From BRH-c25 sp041690515 (GTDB lineage: Bacteria > Bacillota > Clostridia > Lutisporales > Lutisporaceae), in the NCBI GenBank assembly GCA_041690515.1, contig JAWLHF010000047.1, positions 1-24,139 of the forward strand: a stretch of DNA of 24,139 bases. Direction: 5' to 3'. The first letter of the stretch is position 1, and every line of letters begins with the position of its first letter. This document shows positions 1-7,233 of this stretch, piece by piece. Below the pieces are notes generated by a model, which saw only the letters and a program-made list of their open reading frames with translations, was not told the DNA's origin and searched no databases. The position numbers and the translations under genes are program-made.

Positions 1-82
1 CATGGAAACCTGCCCCTACGTATACACCCGAAACTCGCAACAGGACCCCTGAGACATGGCCCAGTGCTTGCATCTCGCAACC
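1..82. other. GC-rich non-coding stretch, possible RNA 3' part
   Basis: No convincing coding frame is seen here. The stretch is clearly richer in G+C (45 of the first 80 bases) than the AT-rich intergenic DNA elsewhere in the window. The octamer CTCGCAAC occurs twice, at 34-41 and 74-81, and the stretch runs on the plus strand directly into a perfect hairpin followed by six T. That layout fits the 3' end of a structured, independently terminated RNA on the plus strand that starts outside the window. I do not recognise a known RNA family. It could equally be leftover intergenic DNA. Confidence 0.25.
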
Positions 83-108
83 AAAAATGCGACTGTGTCG
101 CATTTTTT
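83..108. terminator. Bidirectional intrinsic terminator ending the Tad-like operon
   Basis: A perfect 11-bp inverted repeat (AAAAATGCGAC, 83-93, and GTCGCATTTTT, 97-107) encloses a 3-nt TGT loop. It is T-rich on both sides, so it can work in both directions. On the minus strand it sits one base after the last gene of the Tad-like operon. On the plus strand it would end whatever is transcribed through 1-82. Confidence 0.8.
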
Positions 109-897
109 CTACCGGCTTTCTCTTCTTATTTCACTGCCCCCTATTCCATATGCATATAACTCATTTCTTCTAAAGGGGTTTAGGGATGGCAGCGGTATCC
201 CCTCACAGAAAACCACAAAGTTGACACCGCTTATTCCGCTTAGCTTCCTGTCTTCGGTATCCTCCAAAGAGAATACAACCCTGTATGAATTGCCGCTTTC
301 TCTGTTTCTTCTATTGTTGATAAAACTGTCAAGTTCATTGATTACATACTGCGTCAGCATCGCTTTTCTTTCTTCAGGAGTAATGCCTATATCCCCCGCA
401 GCTATCCATTTTCCCCTTTCAATATCATATATTTGATCAGATAGTGTGAACTTATAATCTTCTCCCCTGTAGCATATGATATACTCCCTTTCTCCCGAAG
501 AATCGTAGGTGGACCATTCATCGTCAGCATCTGCTATCATAAGCCTGTCATACAATATGACAGCCTTCATAGGTATGTGCTTCTTCAGCTCATTCTGCTT
601 ATTTTTATCCTCTATACCGAGGTTTCTGAAGAATATCCTGTAGAACCACCTCAAAGACTCTTCTCTGTCAATTGGTACGCTGGTACTGTCCTCCTGTCCT
701 TCTCCATAGCCGGTACCTTGTTCCCGCAACAACCTTCCCGTACTATATGCCTTATAACTGGAAGCTGCATTTGCTCCCGCGTCCAGAGCTCTCTTATACC
801 TTTCAGCCATAATGTCCAGATTGTCCACTCCCTTACCAATAAAAAACAAACTCCATGTACAGAACAAGAAAATGAGTCCCCAAAAAAAAGCTTTCAT
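109..897 (-). CDS. Membrane-anchored protein, last gene of the Tad-like operon
   Basis: This 262-aa protein has one N-terminal hydrophobic segment (about residues 4-20) and a long polar, presumably extracellular part. Just after the membrane segment it carries an alanine-rich helical stretch (AERYKRALDAGANAAS), a style common in TadE/TadG-like pseudopilins. The start ATG at 897 follows GAGGTG at 5-nt spacing. It is the terminal gene of the minus-strand Tad-like operon, 31 nt after the preceding gene and directly before a strong terminator. I recognise no catalytic motif. A role as minor pilin or assembly accessory protein is inferred from position and topology only. Confidence 0.6.
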   Translation of the reverse strand: MKAFFWGLIFLFCTWSLFFIGKGVDNLDIMAERYKRALDAGANAASSYKAYSTGRLLREQGTGYGEGQEDSTSVPIDREESLRWFYRIFFRNLGIEDKNKQNELKKHIPMKAVILYDRLMIADADDEWSTYDSSGEREYIICYRGEDYKFTLSDQIYDIERGKWIAAGDIGITPEERKAMLTQYVINELDSFINNRRNRESGNSYRVVFSLEDTEDRKLSGISGVNFVVFCEGIPLPSLNPFRRNELYAYGIGGSEIRRESR

Positions 898-928
898 AAC
901 GTCACCTCATAAAGACATTTCTGCCCTT

Positions 929-1375
929 TCACTGTATATACACCGACGCCTTTGCAAAGTGCCTGATATCTGCTTTCACTCCAGATTTTGTACCGAAAGG
1001 GGTTATCTCATATAATTTCCCCAAAGGATGTTCTTTTCGATATTCTACATATATATTGATTATGTCATAGCCCTCCCTACGAAGATCTTCTCCAATGACC
1101 TCAGAGTCATATATTATTTCAGGTATATCCTTTGATCCAGTATATTTCTCTGCATTGACTGCGATATCAAACTCACCATATCTTGACAGCTTGTCCTGCA
1201 TCTCGTTGTAGACTGAGTCATACAATGCCCCTTTCTTGGCAGCTATTTGCGTATATTGATATACTGTATTCTCAATGGCCTGCTGTCTTATTTTAAAATC
1301 CCTGTCCAGAACAGCATTGAAGGAATACCACATGAATATTGGTACTACCAGAAGTGATGCCCAGAACTTTTCCAT
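929..1375 (-). CDS. Small TadE-like membrane protein (pseudopilin candidate)
   Basis: A 148-aa protein with one N-terminal membrane segment (about residues 4-20, beginning MEKFWAS) and a soluble C-terminal part. The ATG at 1375 is chosen because AAGGAG lies 9 nt before it; an upstream in-frame start at 1462 has no support and would overlap the preceding gene. Its first six residues are identical to those of the gene before it, which suggests a duplicated secretion or membrane-targeting head. After the membrane segment comes a helical region (QQAIENTVYQYTQIAAKKGA) like that of TadE-type pseudopilins. The exact function is not recognisable; context in the Tad-like operon supports a minor-pilin role. 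Confidence 0.6.
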   Translation of the reverse strand: MEKFWASLLVVPIFMWYSFNAVLDRDFKIRQQAIENTVYQYTQIAAKKGALYDSVYNEMQDKLSRYGEFDIAVNAEKYTGSKDIPEIIYDSEVIGEDLRREGYDIINIYVEYRKEHPLGKLYEITPFGTKSGVKADIRHFAKASVYIQ

Positions 1376-1421
1376 ATGACAATTCTCCTTATTTCTGCAA
1401 TTCTGATTATTACAATAACTA

Positions 1422-1796
1422 TTATAGTTTCTTTCTGATATTGACCTTAGTCTTCTTTCCATCTGCTCTGATTATTTCTATTTTGTAATAATTGTCGAGC
1501 TCAAGTTTATCTTCAATCCCGTTGATTTCTCCATCATAGCGTGATCCTTCTATAGAAATATCTGCTTCTTCGCCTCCTAACTTATCCTCCAAGGTTTCTT
1601 CAACATCATCACCTCTTCGTTCATAGGTATTTGTACCGTCTCCTATTTCCGATTTGACAACAGATAAAGTATCATTTGCCATCTCGGCCATAGCCTCCTG
1701 TGTATCCCTCTGTGGGTTGTATACCTGATTGACATACATAAGACCTGCTGCTGCAACTACAACAAATATCAGTATCACCGCCCAAAATTTCTCCAT
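1422..1796 (-). CDS. Small membrane protein, MEKFWA head (pseudopilin candidate)
   Basis: A 124-aa protein with the same MEKFWA start as its downstream neighbour, one membrane segment (about residues 5-22), then a very acidic, charged domain ending in a basic tail (KKTKVNIRKKL). The ATG at 1796 has a purine-rich GGAAAGGAAG site upstream at suitable spacing. A longer frame starting at 1961 would overlap the TadC-like gene by 145 bases and is unlikely. There is no classical Flp or class III prepilin cleavage motif. The 20-nt gap to the TadC-like gene places it in the same transcript. It may be a pseudopilin or the main filament subunit of a divergent system. Confidence 0.6.
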   Translation of the reverse strand: MEKFWAVILIFVVVAAAGLMYVNQVYNPQRDTQEAMAEMANDTLSVVKSEIGDGTNTYERRGDDVEETLEDKLGGEEADISIEGSRYDGEINGIEDKLELDNYYKIEIIRADGKKTKVNIRKKL

Positions 1797-1816
1797 ACTT
1801 CGTACTTCCTTTCCTT

Positions 1817-2986
1817 TTATTTTATAAAATTCATTGGATTTGAAAGCGTTGACAGGCTGTACGAAAAATACACCACTGCCGCCAGCATCACCAGAACCAC
1901 CGGAACCATGGCAATTACCTGCTTTGTCTTCCTTCTCTTTATGCTCTTTATCTCCAGCCACTTAAGCTGATTAGCTGCCATTTCGTCAATATTGTCTACA
2001 ATATTCAACAGCCCTGTACTCATAGAAAGTCTCATAACCTCAAATATCTCAAAAAGCTCTTCTTTCTCCACTCTATGCAGCAAACCATCAAAAGCCGCTT
2101 CCCCTTTGCCGCTTTTCACTCCGTTTAGGGCTTCACTTATCATAGGTCTGTATATATCGGATATAACCAGGACACTTGCCAGTACATTCCTAATATTAAA
2201 GGGCGGCAACCTCCCGAATATTGAAAACACATATACAAAGTTCAGTATTTCCCAATCTCTTTTGTCCTCTATAAGCTTAATTTTGAGATATGCAGCAATA
2301 TTAGGCACTGAATAGAGAAAAACTGCGGCCAATAACGCCCTTAGGTATATAAAATAGTCTGTTTCTAAGGCCCTTATCCTAAGCAGCTTCTTGTACATCC
2401 TTTCTGCCGCTGTCTTTGTATCCTCCTTAATGTATTCCCACTTATCCCTTAGCTGTGCTTCGATATATTCAGTATGAATTTGAATATTCCCCTTATCCAA
2501 GAGCTCTCTTAGAGTTGCCTTTTCCCTGGGAAATGAAGAATATATATAGTCAAACATATCTTTCTCAAGACGTATGGTTTCAGTGTCCGCTCTGACGGTC
2601 CCTTCAATAAGGGACTTGTCCATGTTCAAATCACCGATGATACCTCTATAAAGCATAAAAGCATTGGTAGTCTGTATACTTATGAAGAATACAAGTCCAA
2701 GAATGAACAAAAAGGATTTTAAAAGGTACAACTCTTCAACGGATATCCTTAATCCTGATTCCATTATTAGTTCCTCTGCCGCCTTGTACCTTTTGCCCTT
2801 ATACCTTGGCATAAAGGGCAGAATGCTGCTGATGCTCTTTAGGTAGCTTCTCTTGGCATAGTCAGCCTTATACAACCTCTTTATCCTGTTGTATTTAAGG
2901 TATTGGCAGGAAGAAATGAAGACGGTTAGTATAAGCAAGGCAACTGCGACAGCCTGAACTATAATAAAGTAGCTTATTTCAATCAA
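1817..2986 (-). CDS. TadC-like integral membrane platform protein
   Basis: A 389-aa membrane protein with hydrophobic segments near residues 5-25, 88-108, 210-235 and 360-380. This is the topology of T2SSF/GspF-domain platform proteins of Tad/type IVc systems, which couple the motor ATPase to filament assembly in the cytoplasmic membrane. It follows a TadB-like gene by 12 nt and a TadA-like gene beyond that, the usual A-B-C order. The start codon is TTG at 2986, five bases after AGGAAG; no ATG is nearby. The large cytoplasmic loops (about 110-205 and 260-350) are as expected for the family. The family call rests on order and topology rather than a sharp motif. Confidence 0.7.
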   Translation of the reverse strand: MIEISYFIIVQAVAVALLILTVFISSCQYLKYNRIKRLYKADYAKRSYLKSISSILPFMPRYKGKRYKAAEELIMESGLRISVEELYLLKSFLFILGLVFFISIQTTNAFMLYRGIIGDLNMDKSLIEGTVRADTETIRLEKDMFDYIYSSFPREKATLRELLDKGNIQIHTEYIEAQLRDKWEYIKEDTKTAAERMYKKLLRIRALETDYFIYLRALLAAVFLYSVPNIAAYLKIKLIEDKRDWEILNFVYVFSIFGRLPPFNIRNVLASVLVISDIYRPMISEALNGVKSGKGEAAFDGLLHRVEKEELFEIFEVMRLSMSTGLLNIVDNIDEMAANQLKWLEIKSIKRRKTKQVIAMVPVVLVMLAAVVYFSYSLSTLSNPMNFIK

Positions 2987-2998
2987 CTCCTCTTCCTA

Positions 2999-3883
2999 TC
3001 AATTCTGCAGCTTTCTCATCCAGTGTATGAAAAGCGCTCCAATGCCGCTTATGAACATCATTATTGCAGTCAAGCTCTGTCCTTGTACACTTCCATAGAT
3101 ATCCTCCAAGTTAAGGTCTATTAACAGACTGGAATTGTACCACCTGGTTATAGGTATCACCAGGAATGGGGCAAAGAAGACAAATATCTCCATACCTAGC
3201 AGCTCCGCATCATTATAACCTTGTTCTATATTCAGGAAAGTCACAATATTAGCAAGCCTTCTTAAGCTGTTAGATATCACATCTACGCGATCTATTCTGC
3301 CCTTTTCTCCCGAAGCAGCTCCGCCGTTATCCTTGGAAAACAGGACAAGACGACACAGCATCTTAAACCAGACCGTCGGCATCTTCTTCTCCAATTCTTC
3401 TATCTGTCTTTCATGGTCAGGCTTCATCAAAGCTTCTTTAATCTTTAAGATATATATCCTGTTGCTTCTGGGACATCGATTGATTGTATCCTCCAGAGCG
3501 GGCAGTATGTTGCCCTTGTAATGATTATAATAATGTGTGAGCTTTTTTAAGGTATTTGGCATATCTTTTTTTATACGCTTCTCCTTAAGTTCAAAAAATA
3601 TCTGCCCGCATAAATAAACAAATATCAAGGTTGAAAAGACACATAGTACCTTATGGTACCATAAACCGCTGTAGGTGCTATAAGCAAACAGCAAGTAAAT
3701 AGTACCAAGTATTGCCAATACAGAGAGCATCATAAGGCTTGTACCGAAATTCTGAGCGGAGGATTTTTGGTTTATGAGGGTAAGCCTGCTACTGAGTCTT
3801 TCCACCAGTCTGAAAATCATGGTATGACCTTTAGAGCTTCTGTACCCTGCTCTTCTTTTCAGCTTCAATTTAATATGCCTCAC
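2999..3883 (-). CDS. TadB-like integral membrane platform protein
   Basis: A 294-aa protein with a basic N-terminus, two membrane segments near residues 47-67 and 78-98, a cytoplasmic loop, and two more segments near residues 230-250 and 270-288. This matches TadB-type GspF-domain proteins, partner of TadC in the inner-membrane platform for type IVc filaments. The gene overlaps the end of the TadA-like ATPase gene by 4 nt (ATGA), which indicates translational coupling. The family assignment is by topology and gene order. Confidence 0.7.
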   Translation of the reverse strand: MRHIKLKLKRRAGYRSSKGHTMIFRLVERLSSRLTLINQKSSAQNFGTSLMMLSVLAILGTIYLLFAYSTYSGLWYHKVLCVFSTLIFVYLCGQIFFELKEKRIKKDMPNTLKKLTHYYNHYKGNILPALEDTINRCPRSNRIYILKIKEALMKPDHERQIEELEKKMPTVWFKMLCRLVLFSKDNGGAASGEKGRIDRVDVISNSLRRLANIVTFLNIEQGYNDAELLGMEIFVFFAPFLVIPITRWYNSSLLIDLNLEDIYGSVQGQSLTAIMMFISGIGALFIHWMRKLQN

Positions 3884-5616
3884 CCCCTCATATATTCAGG
3901 TGCAGCGACGCCGGTATCCATCTCAATAAGTTCTGTCAGTTTCTTCAAATACAGCCATGATTCGCTTCTCTTTTTTGCCTTATCCATCATCCTAAGAGAA
4001 GGATAATTGACGAACCTCGGAACCCCGTCCACCGTCTCCATAATGGTATTAAGCCTGAACATATTGTATGGATTGCTCTGTATTTGCTGAATATAAAACA
4101 ACTTCTGAAGCCGGTCATTATCCAACTCCATATTGTAATCAAAGCCGTTTGATGCAGTTACCAGAGGAACTATCTCCACAACTTTACTTATCCTTATCCT
4201 TCCATCAACAATCTCATGCTGGAATATCATATTAATATAGTGGATGATATCCATTACTGCACTGTGCTCTGAAAAGTACCTTCCGGTACCCATAAGCATG
4301 TTTTTTAGCCGCGGTACTGTTGTTTCAGGATTGGTTATGTGTGTTGTGAACCATGCAGCCACCGATACAGATTGTACCAGTTGGATGAAAGCAAACAGTG
4401 CATTTCCATCCCTGACCTCTCCTATGTTTGCCACATCCACAGACATGCGCAACAATGTCTTGACCACGTCCAGCAGGCTCTTTTCATTTATTGCCTGCCC
4501 CTCTACTATTCTCTTTTGCGGGTACTTCTCCATAACGTGCTGCTCAAAATAATCCTCCACCGTCCCAATATGAAGGGAATCATCCAATAATTCATACATT
4601 ACATTCATAGTAGTGGTTTTTCCTGTCCCAAGGCCTCCTTGCAGGCAAATGCTCTCTCCGGACTTAACCAGCGCAATGATAAGGGTCCTTAGCTTTTCTG
4701 CTGCTATAAGATCGTTAAAGCCTGAGCTGCTTTGGTTGAAGACCCTAATGCATAGATTGCGGGCAGAAAAGTAGGGCTTCTGTGTAACTGTTATCCTTGC
4801 ACCGTCTCCACGGTGGCATAATATTTCAGGATGACTTACATCCAACTGCGGACAATGCTTTTCAAAGCTGATTGCTCTGTCCTGTATCACCCTTGCTTCA
4901 TTTTCAGTGATTTGCAGAAAACTAAGCCATATCTTGTTTCCACACCAGCAGTACACATATCTTCCGTTATTGGAAAAACCCACTTCATTGACATCTGAAT
5001 ATGCAAGAATGTCTATATGCTTAAGGCCGAATATCTCCTCATATAATCTTTGGGTGACGATCTCAACCTTCTCTATAAAAGAAAGCTTGTATTCCTCAGT
5101 GTCATATATATCACCAATGTCCTTATCATTGTATTCATACCTTAAGCTCTCATAGCCGTCCGCTGTTCTAGTCTTGCGACATAAAGGATATCTCGCAAGT
5201 ATGCTCTTAAAGGCACTATCCCTTCCATTGCTTTCAATGGCACTGTTCTTATAAAGTATGATGCTGAACTTTTCTCTGGGTGTTAATTTCTCCGGATTAT
5301 CAAAAGGCATTATACAATCAATCAAACCATCCAACTCATCGACCCTGACCCCCTGAAAAAGGCATACATCCTCCAAAACTCCCTTACGGTTCTCCAGAAA
5401 TATGTCAAAGCCAGTGAGAAGACAGTTCTTAATATGAGATCTTATTATATTCCTGGCCTCCGGTAGACCGGATGTCGATTTCTCCTTATAATCTCTTAGC
5501 AGGGATATAATCTTCTCCTCCTGCTCATCACCAGCCTCTCCGTTTATAAAGCTGTTTATGAATTTTTCCATATGCAGGTGCAATGTATCTATAACAAGGT
5601 GCTCTCTTAACTCCAA
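3880..5616 (-). CDS. TadA/CpaF-like type IV filament motor ATPase
   Basis: Predicted hexameric cytoplasmic ATPase that powers filament assembly or secretion. With the start used here it is 578 aa. The Walker A loop GGLGTGKTT is at residues 327-335, an Asp-box-like VEDYFEQH about 20 residues later, the Walker B-region IGEVRD with Glu400, and a His-box position WFTTHITNP with His426. The last differs from the usual TIHANSP of TadA, so the His is kept but the surroundings are changed. The N-terminal 300 residues are much more divergent. The start is taken as TTG 5616, 7 nt after GGAGG; GTG 5619 is a close alternative, while ATG 5700 or 5766 would overlap the upstream gene. It is followed by overlapping TadB- and TadC-like genes. 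Confidence 0.88.
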   Translation of the reverse strand: MELREHLVIDTLHLHMEKFINSFINGEAGDEQEEKIISLLRDYKEKSTSGLPEARNIIRSHIKNCLLTGFDIFLENRKGVLEDVCLFQGVRVDELDGLIDCIMPFDNPEKLTPREKFSIILYKNSAIESNGRDSAFKSILARYPLCRKTRTADGYESLRYEYNDKDIGDIYDTEEYKLSFIEKVEIVTQRLYEEIFGLKHIDILAYSDVNEVGFSNNGRYVYCWCGNKIWLSFLQITENEARVIQDRAISFEKHCPQLDVSHPEILCHRGDGARITVTQKPYFSARNLCIRVFNQSSSGFNDLIAAEKLRTLIIALVKSGESICLQGGLGTGKTTTMNVMYELLDDSLHIGTVEDYFEQHVMEKYPQKRIVEGQAINEKSLLDVVKTLLRMSVDVANIGEVRDGNALFAFIQLVQSVSVAAWFTTHITNPETTVPRLKNMLMGTGRYFSEHSAVMDIIHYINMIFQHEIVDGRIRISKVVEIVPLVTASNGFDYNMELDNDRLQKLFYIQQIQSNPYNMFRLNTIMETVDGVPRFVNYPSLRMMDKAKKRSESWLYLKKLTELIEMDTGVAAPEYMRG

Positions 5617-5656
5617 CACTTCCCCTCCCTCGATGCAGCAGCTGTGTTCATATGTA

Positions 5657-6529
5657 TTAGTAAAGGGCGCTTCTGATGAGCTTTTTGAATACCCTGCCAT
5701 ACCCTGCTCTGTCAGGCTCATCTGCTTCCATGGATATTTCCTTAAGCAAAAATTCGCATACCCCAATCAGCTGACTTACATATAGATTCCTTCTGCACTT
5801 CATTTCTTTTATAACAAAGGAATAATAGTTCCTGTTGCTGCAGCATGCGTTCAACACATCACCGTCGTAGTTCAATCCGAAGGTCTTTGTCAAAGAATAA
5901 CTACTGTTGTACCTGTCGATTACCCTGCTGCTGTTCCAATCCCCATGCAGCTTATTTATCACATTGACGGTCCTTTCATCAGTGAAATACTTCAAGGCGC
6001 TTTTCAAGGCAGGATTATTGAACAATTCCTGTATGGTTATTTCATTTGGTGTGAGAACTGCGAGAATACAATCCGCACTATCAAGAAAAAAACTATTTTC
6101 TGATCTTACTCCTGTATCAATATCCGCTATTACAATATCAAAACCTTCCAGACATTTGTCCATAAAGATTCTGTCAAATTCATAGTTTTCCTTCGTTATA
6201 TCCCTGTTGAATCTGGAGCCTGCTATCATATACAGGTCAGTATTAACTTGTGTGGCATAAGTCAATATGTGCTCAGTCCTTATTCCCATATTGAATATCT
6301 TCAAATTGTCCATGGAGTATTTGATTTCGATATCCTTCTCCAGATATTTCTCCATATTGCTGGTGGAGTTGCTCTTGTTGACAATCAGCACCTTCCTGCC
6401 TGTCATTTGCTGGATGCTGAAGCCTATTGAACACGCCAGGGTGGAGCAGCCCTCCCCGTGAAGTACCGGAGACCATACACATATGAGCTTTCCTCTTTCT
6501 CCACGTAAAAAACTCGTCTTTTTATTCAT
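5657..6529 (-). CDS. ParA/MinD-like protein with degenerate P-loop (CpaE/TadZ-related)
   Basis: A 290-aa protein that folds like the MinD/ParA/CpaE group: a glycine-rich loop near residues 21-30 (PVLHGEGCST), a Walker B-like FDIVIADIDTG, and a following beta strand (ADCILAVLTPNE). The loop has lost the signature and catalytic lysines of the deviant Walker A motif (normally KGGxGKT/S); a Cys stands where the Lys should be. ATP hydrolysis is therefore doubtful, and the protein may be a localisation or scaffold factor for the Tad-like machine. ATG 6529 overlaps the stop of the SAF-domain gene (ATGA) and has AAGGAG 8 nt upstream. It is the second ParA-like gene of this operon. Confidence 0.72.
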   Translation of the reverse strand: MNKKTSFLRGERGKLICVWSPVLHGEGCSTLACSIGFSIQQMTGRKVLIVNKSNSTSNMEKYLEKDIEIKYSMDNLKIFNMGIRTEHILTYATQVNTDLYMIAGSRFNRDITKENYEFDRIFMDKCLEGFDIVIADIDTGVRSENSFFLDSADCILAVLTPNEITIQELFNNPALKSALKYFTDERTVNVINKLHGDWNSSRVIDRYNSSYSLTKTFGLNYDGDVLNACCSNRNYYSFVIKEMKCRRNLYVSQLIGVCEFLLKEISMEADEPDRAGYGRVFKKLIRSALY

Positions 6530-7218
6530 TGGATCTTCTCCTTATCATAAGATGGACTATAGGTTACCTCACTGGCTGCCTGGGATTCATCAATGTACCG
6601 TACCGAAAAGAGCATTCCTTCAGCAGCTGCTTCTTTTATGTACTCCTGTTCTGTTGCATTCATGTAAAAGGCCAGCAAATTAGCCTTGCGCGATACTACA
6701 ACAACCTTTGATATGACCACAGGATCTTCCTCTCCCTTTTTAAAAAGCTTGATGTCTATTGAACTTCCATCTGCTACAGCATCAGGTACAGTCCCTTCAG
6801 GAAAATTATGTTCCATCAGTCTGTCCCCTTCCTCATAAACCAGTTGAGATGGCGTCAGATCCCTTTCATTCAAGAACTCCTTTTCTGCTATGTCCTTACT
6901 AAGCCTCATGTTCTCAATTCTTGATAAGCTTGTTACAGCCCCTCTGGGTACAAGCTCAGCAGGAATCCGAACCATTTCAGCCTTGCCGGCATCCAATACT
7001 TCACCTTTTCTCATAGCTGCTTTCGCCCGAAGGATTTCAACAGTATTCTCGTTCACTGCTTTAACAACACCTTCCGAGTTTCTGTAAAAGCTTATTAATA
7101 CCTGATCCCGGTTAGACAGGTATGCCCAATAAAAAACCGCCGCTGCGCATACTATGCCTGCTGACACAAGCATAGCCACTTTTTTTGCTTGTATCCTGTT
7201 CTTTTTCACATAAGCCAA
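6526..7218 (-). CDS. CpaB/RcpC-like SAF-domain protein
   Basis: A 230-aa protein with an N-terminal membrane anchor (residues 13-34) followed by an SAF-type domain, recognisable from the order 'NTVEILRAKAAMRKGEVL', 'MVRIPAELVPRGAV', 'KDIAEKEFLNERDLT'. In diderm Tad systems CpaB/RcpC proteins sit in the periplasm and modulate the secretin or pilus. In a monoderm the domain would face the cell wall. The TTG start at 7218 is fixed by GGAGG 7 nt before it. The end overlaps the next gene by 4 nt. Confidence in the SAF call is moderate to high because both the domain pattern and the position in the operon agree. Confidence 0.75.
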   Translation of the reverse strand: MAYVKKNRIQAKKVAMLVSAGIVCAAAVFYWAYLSNRDQVLISFYRNSEGVVKAVNENTVEILRAKAAMRKGEVLDAGKAEMVRIPAELVPRGAVTSLSRIENMRLSKDIAEKEFLNERDLTPSQLVYEEGDRLMEHNFPEGTVPDAVADGSSIDIKLFKKGEEDPVVISKVVVVSRKANLLAFYMNATEQEYIKEAAAEGMLFSVRYIDESQAASEVTYSPSYDKEKIQ

Positions 7219-7233
7219 ATTAACACCTCCCTA

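Noticed and set aside
1376..1462. Upstream extension of the 148-aa protein (start at 1462)
   Set aside because: It overlaps the preceding gene, and AAGGAG sits correctly before ATG 1375.
1797..1961. Upstream extension of the 124-aa protein (start at 1961)
   Set aside because: It overlaps the TadC-like gene, has low-complexity Gly/Lys sequence, and the ATG at 1796 has its own RBS.
5617..5766. Longer TadA-like forms starting at ATG 5766 or 5700
   Set aside because: They overlap the 290-aa gene and lack an RBS; GGAGG at 5623-5627 (minus strand) fixes a start at 5616 or 5619.
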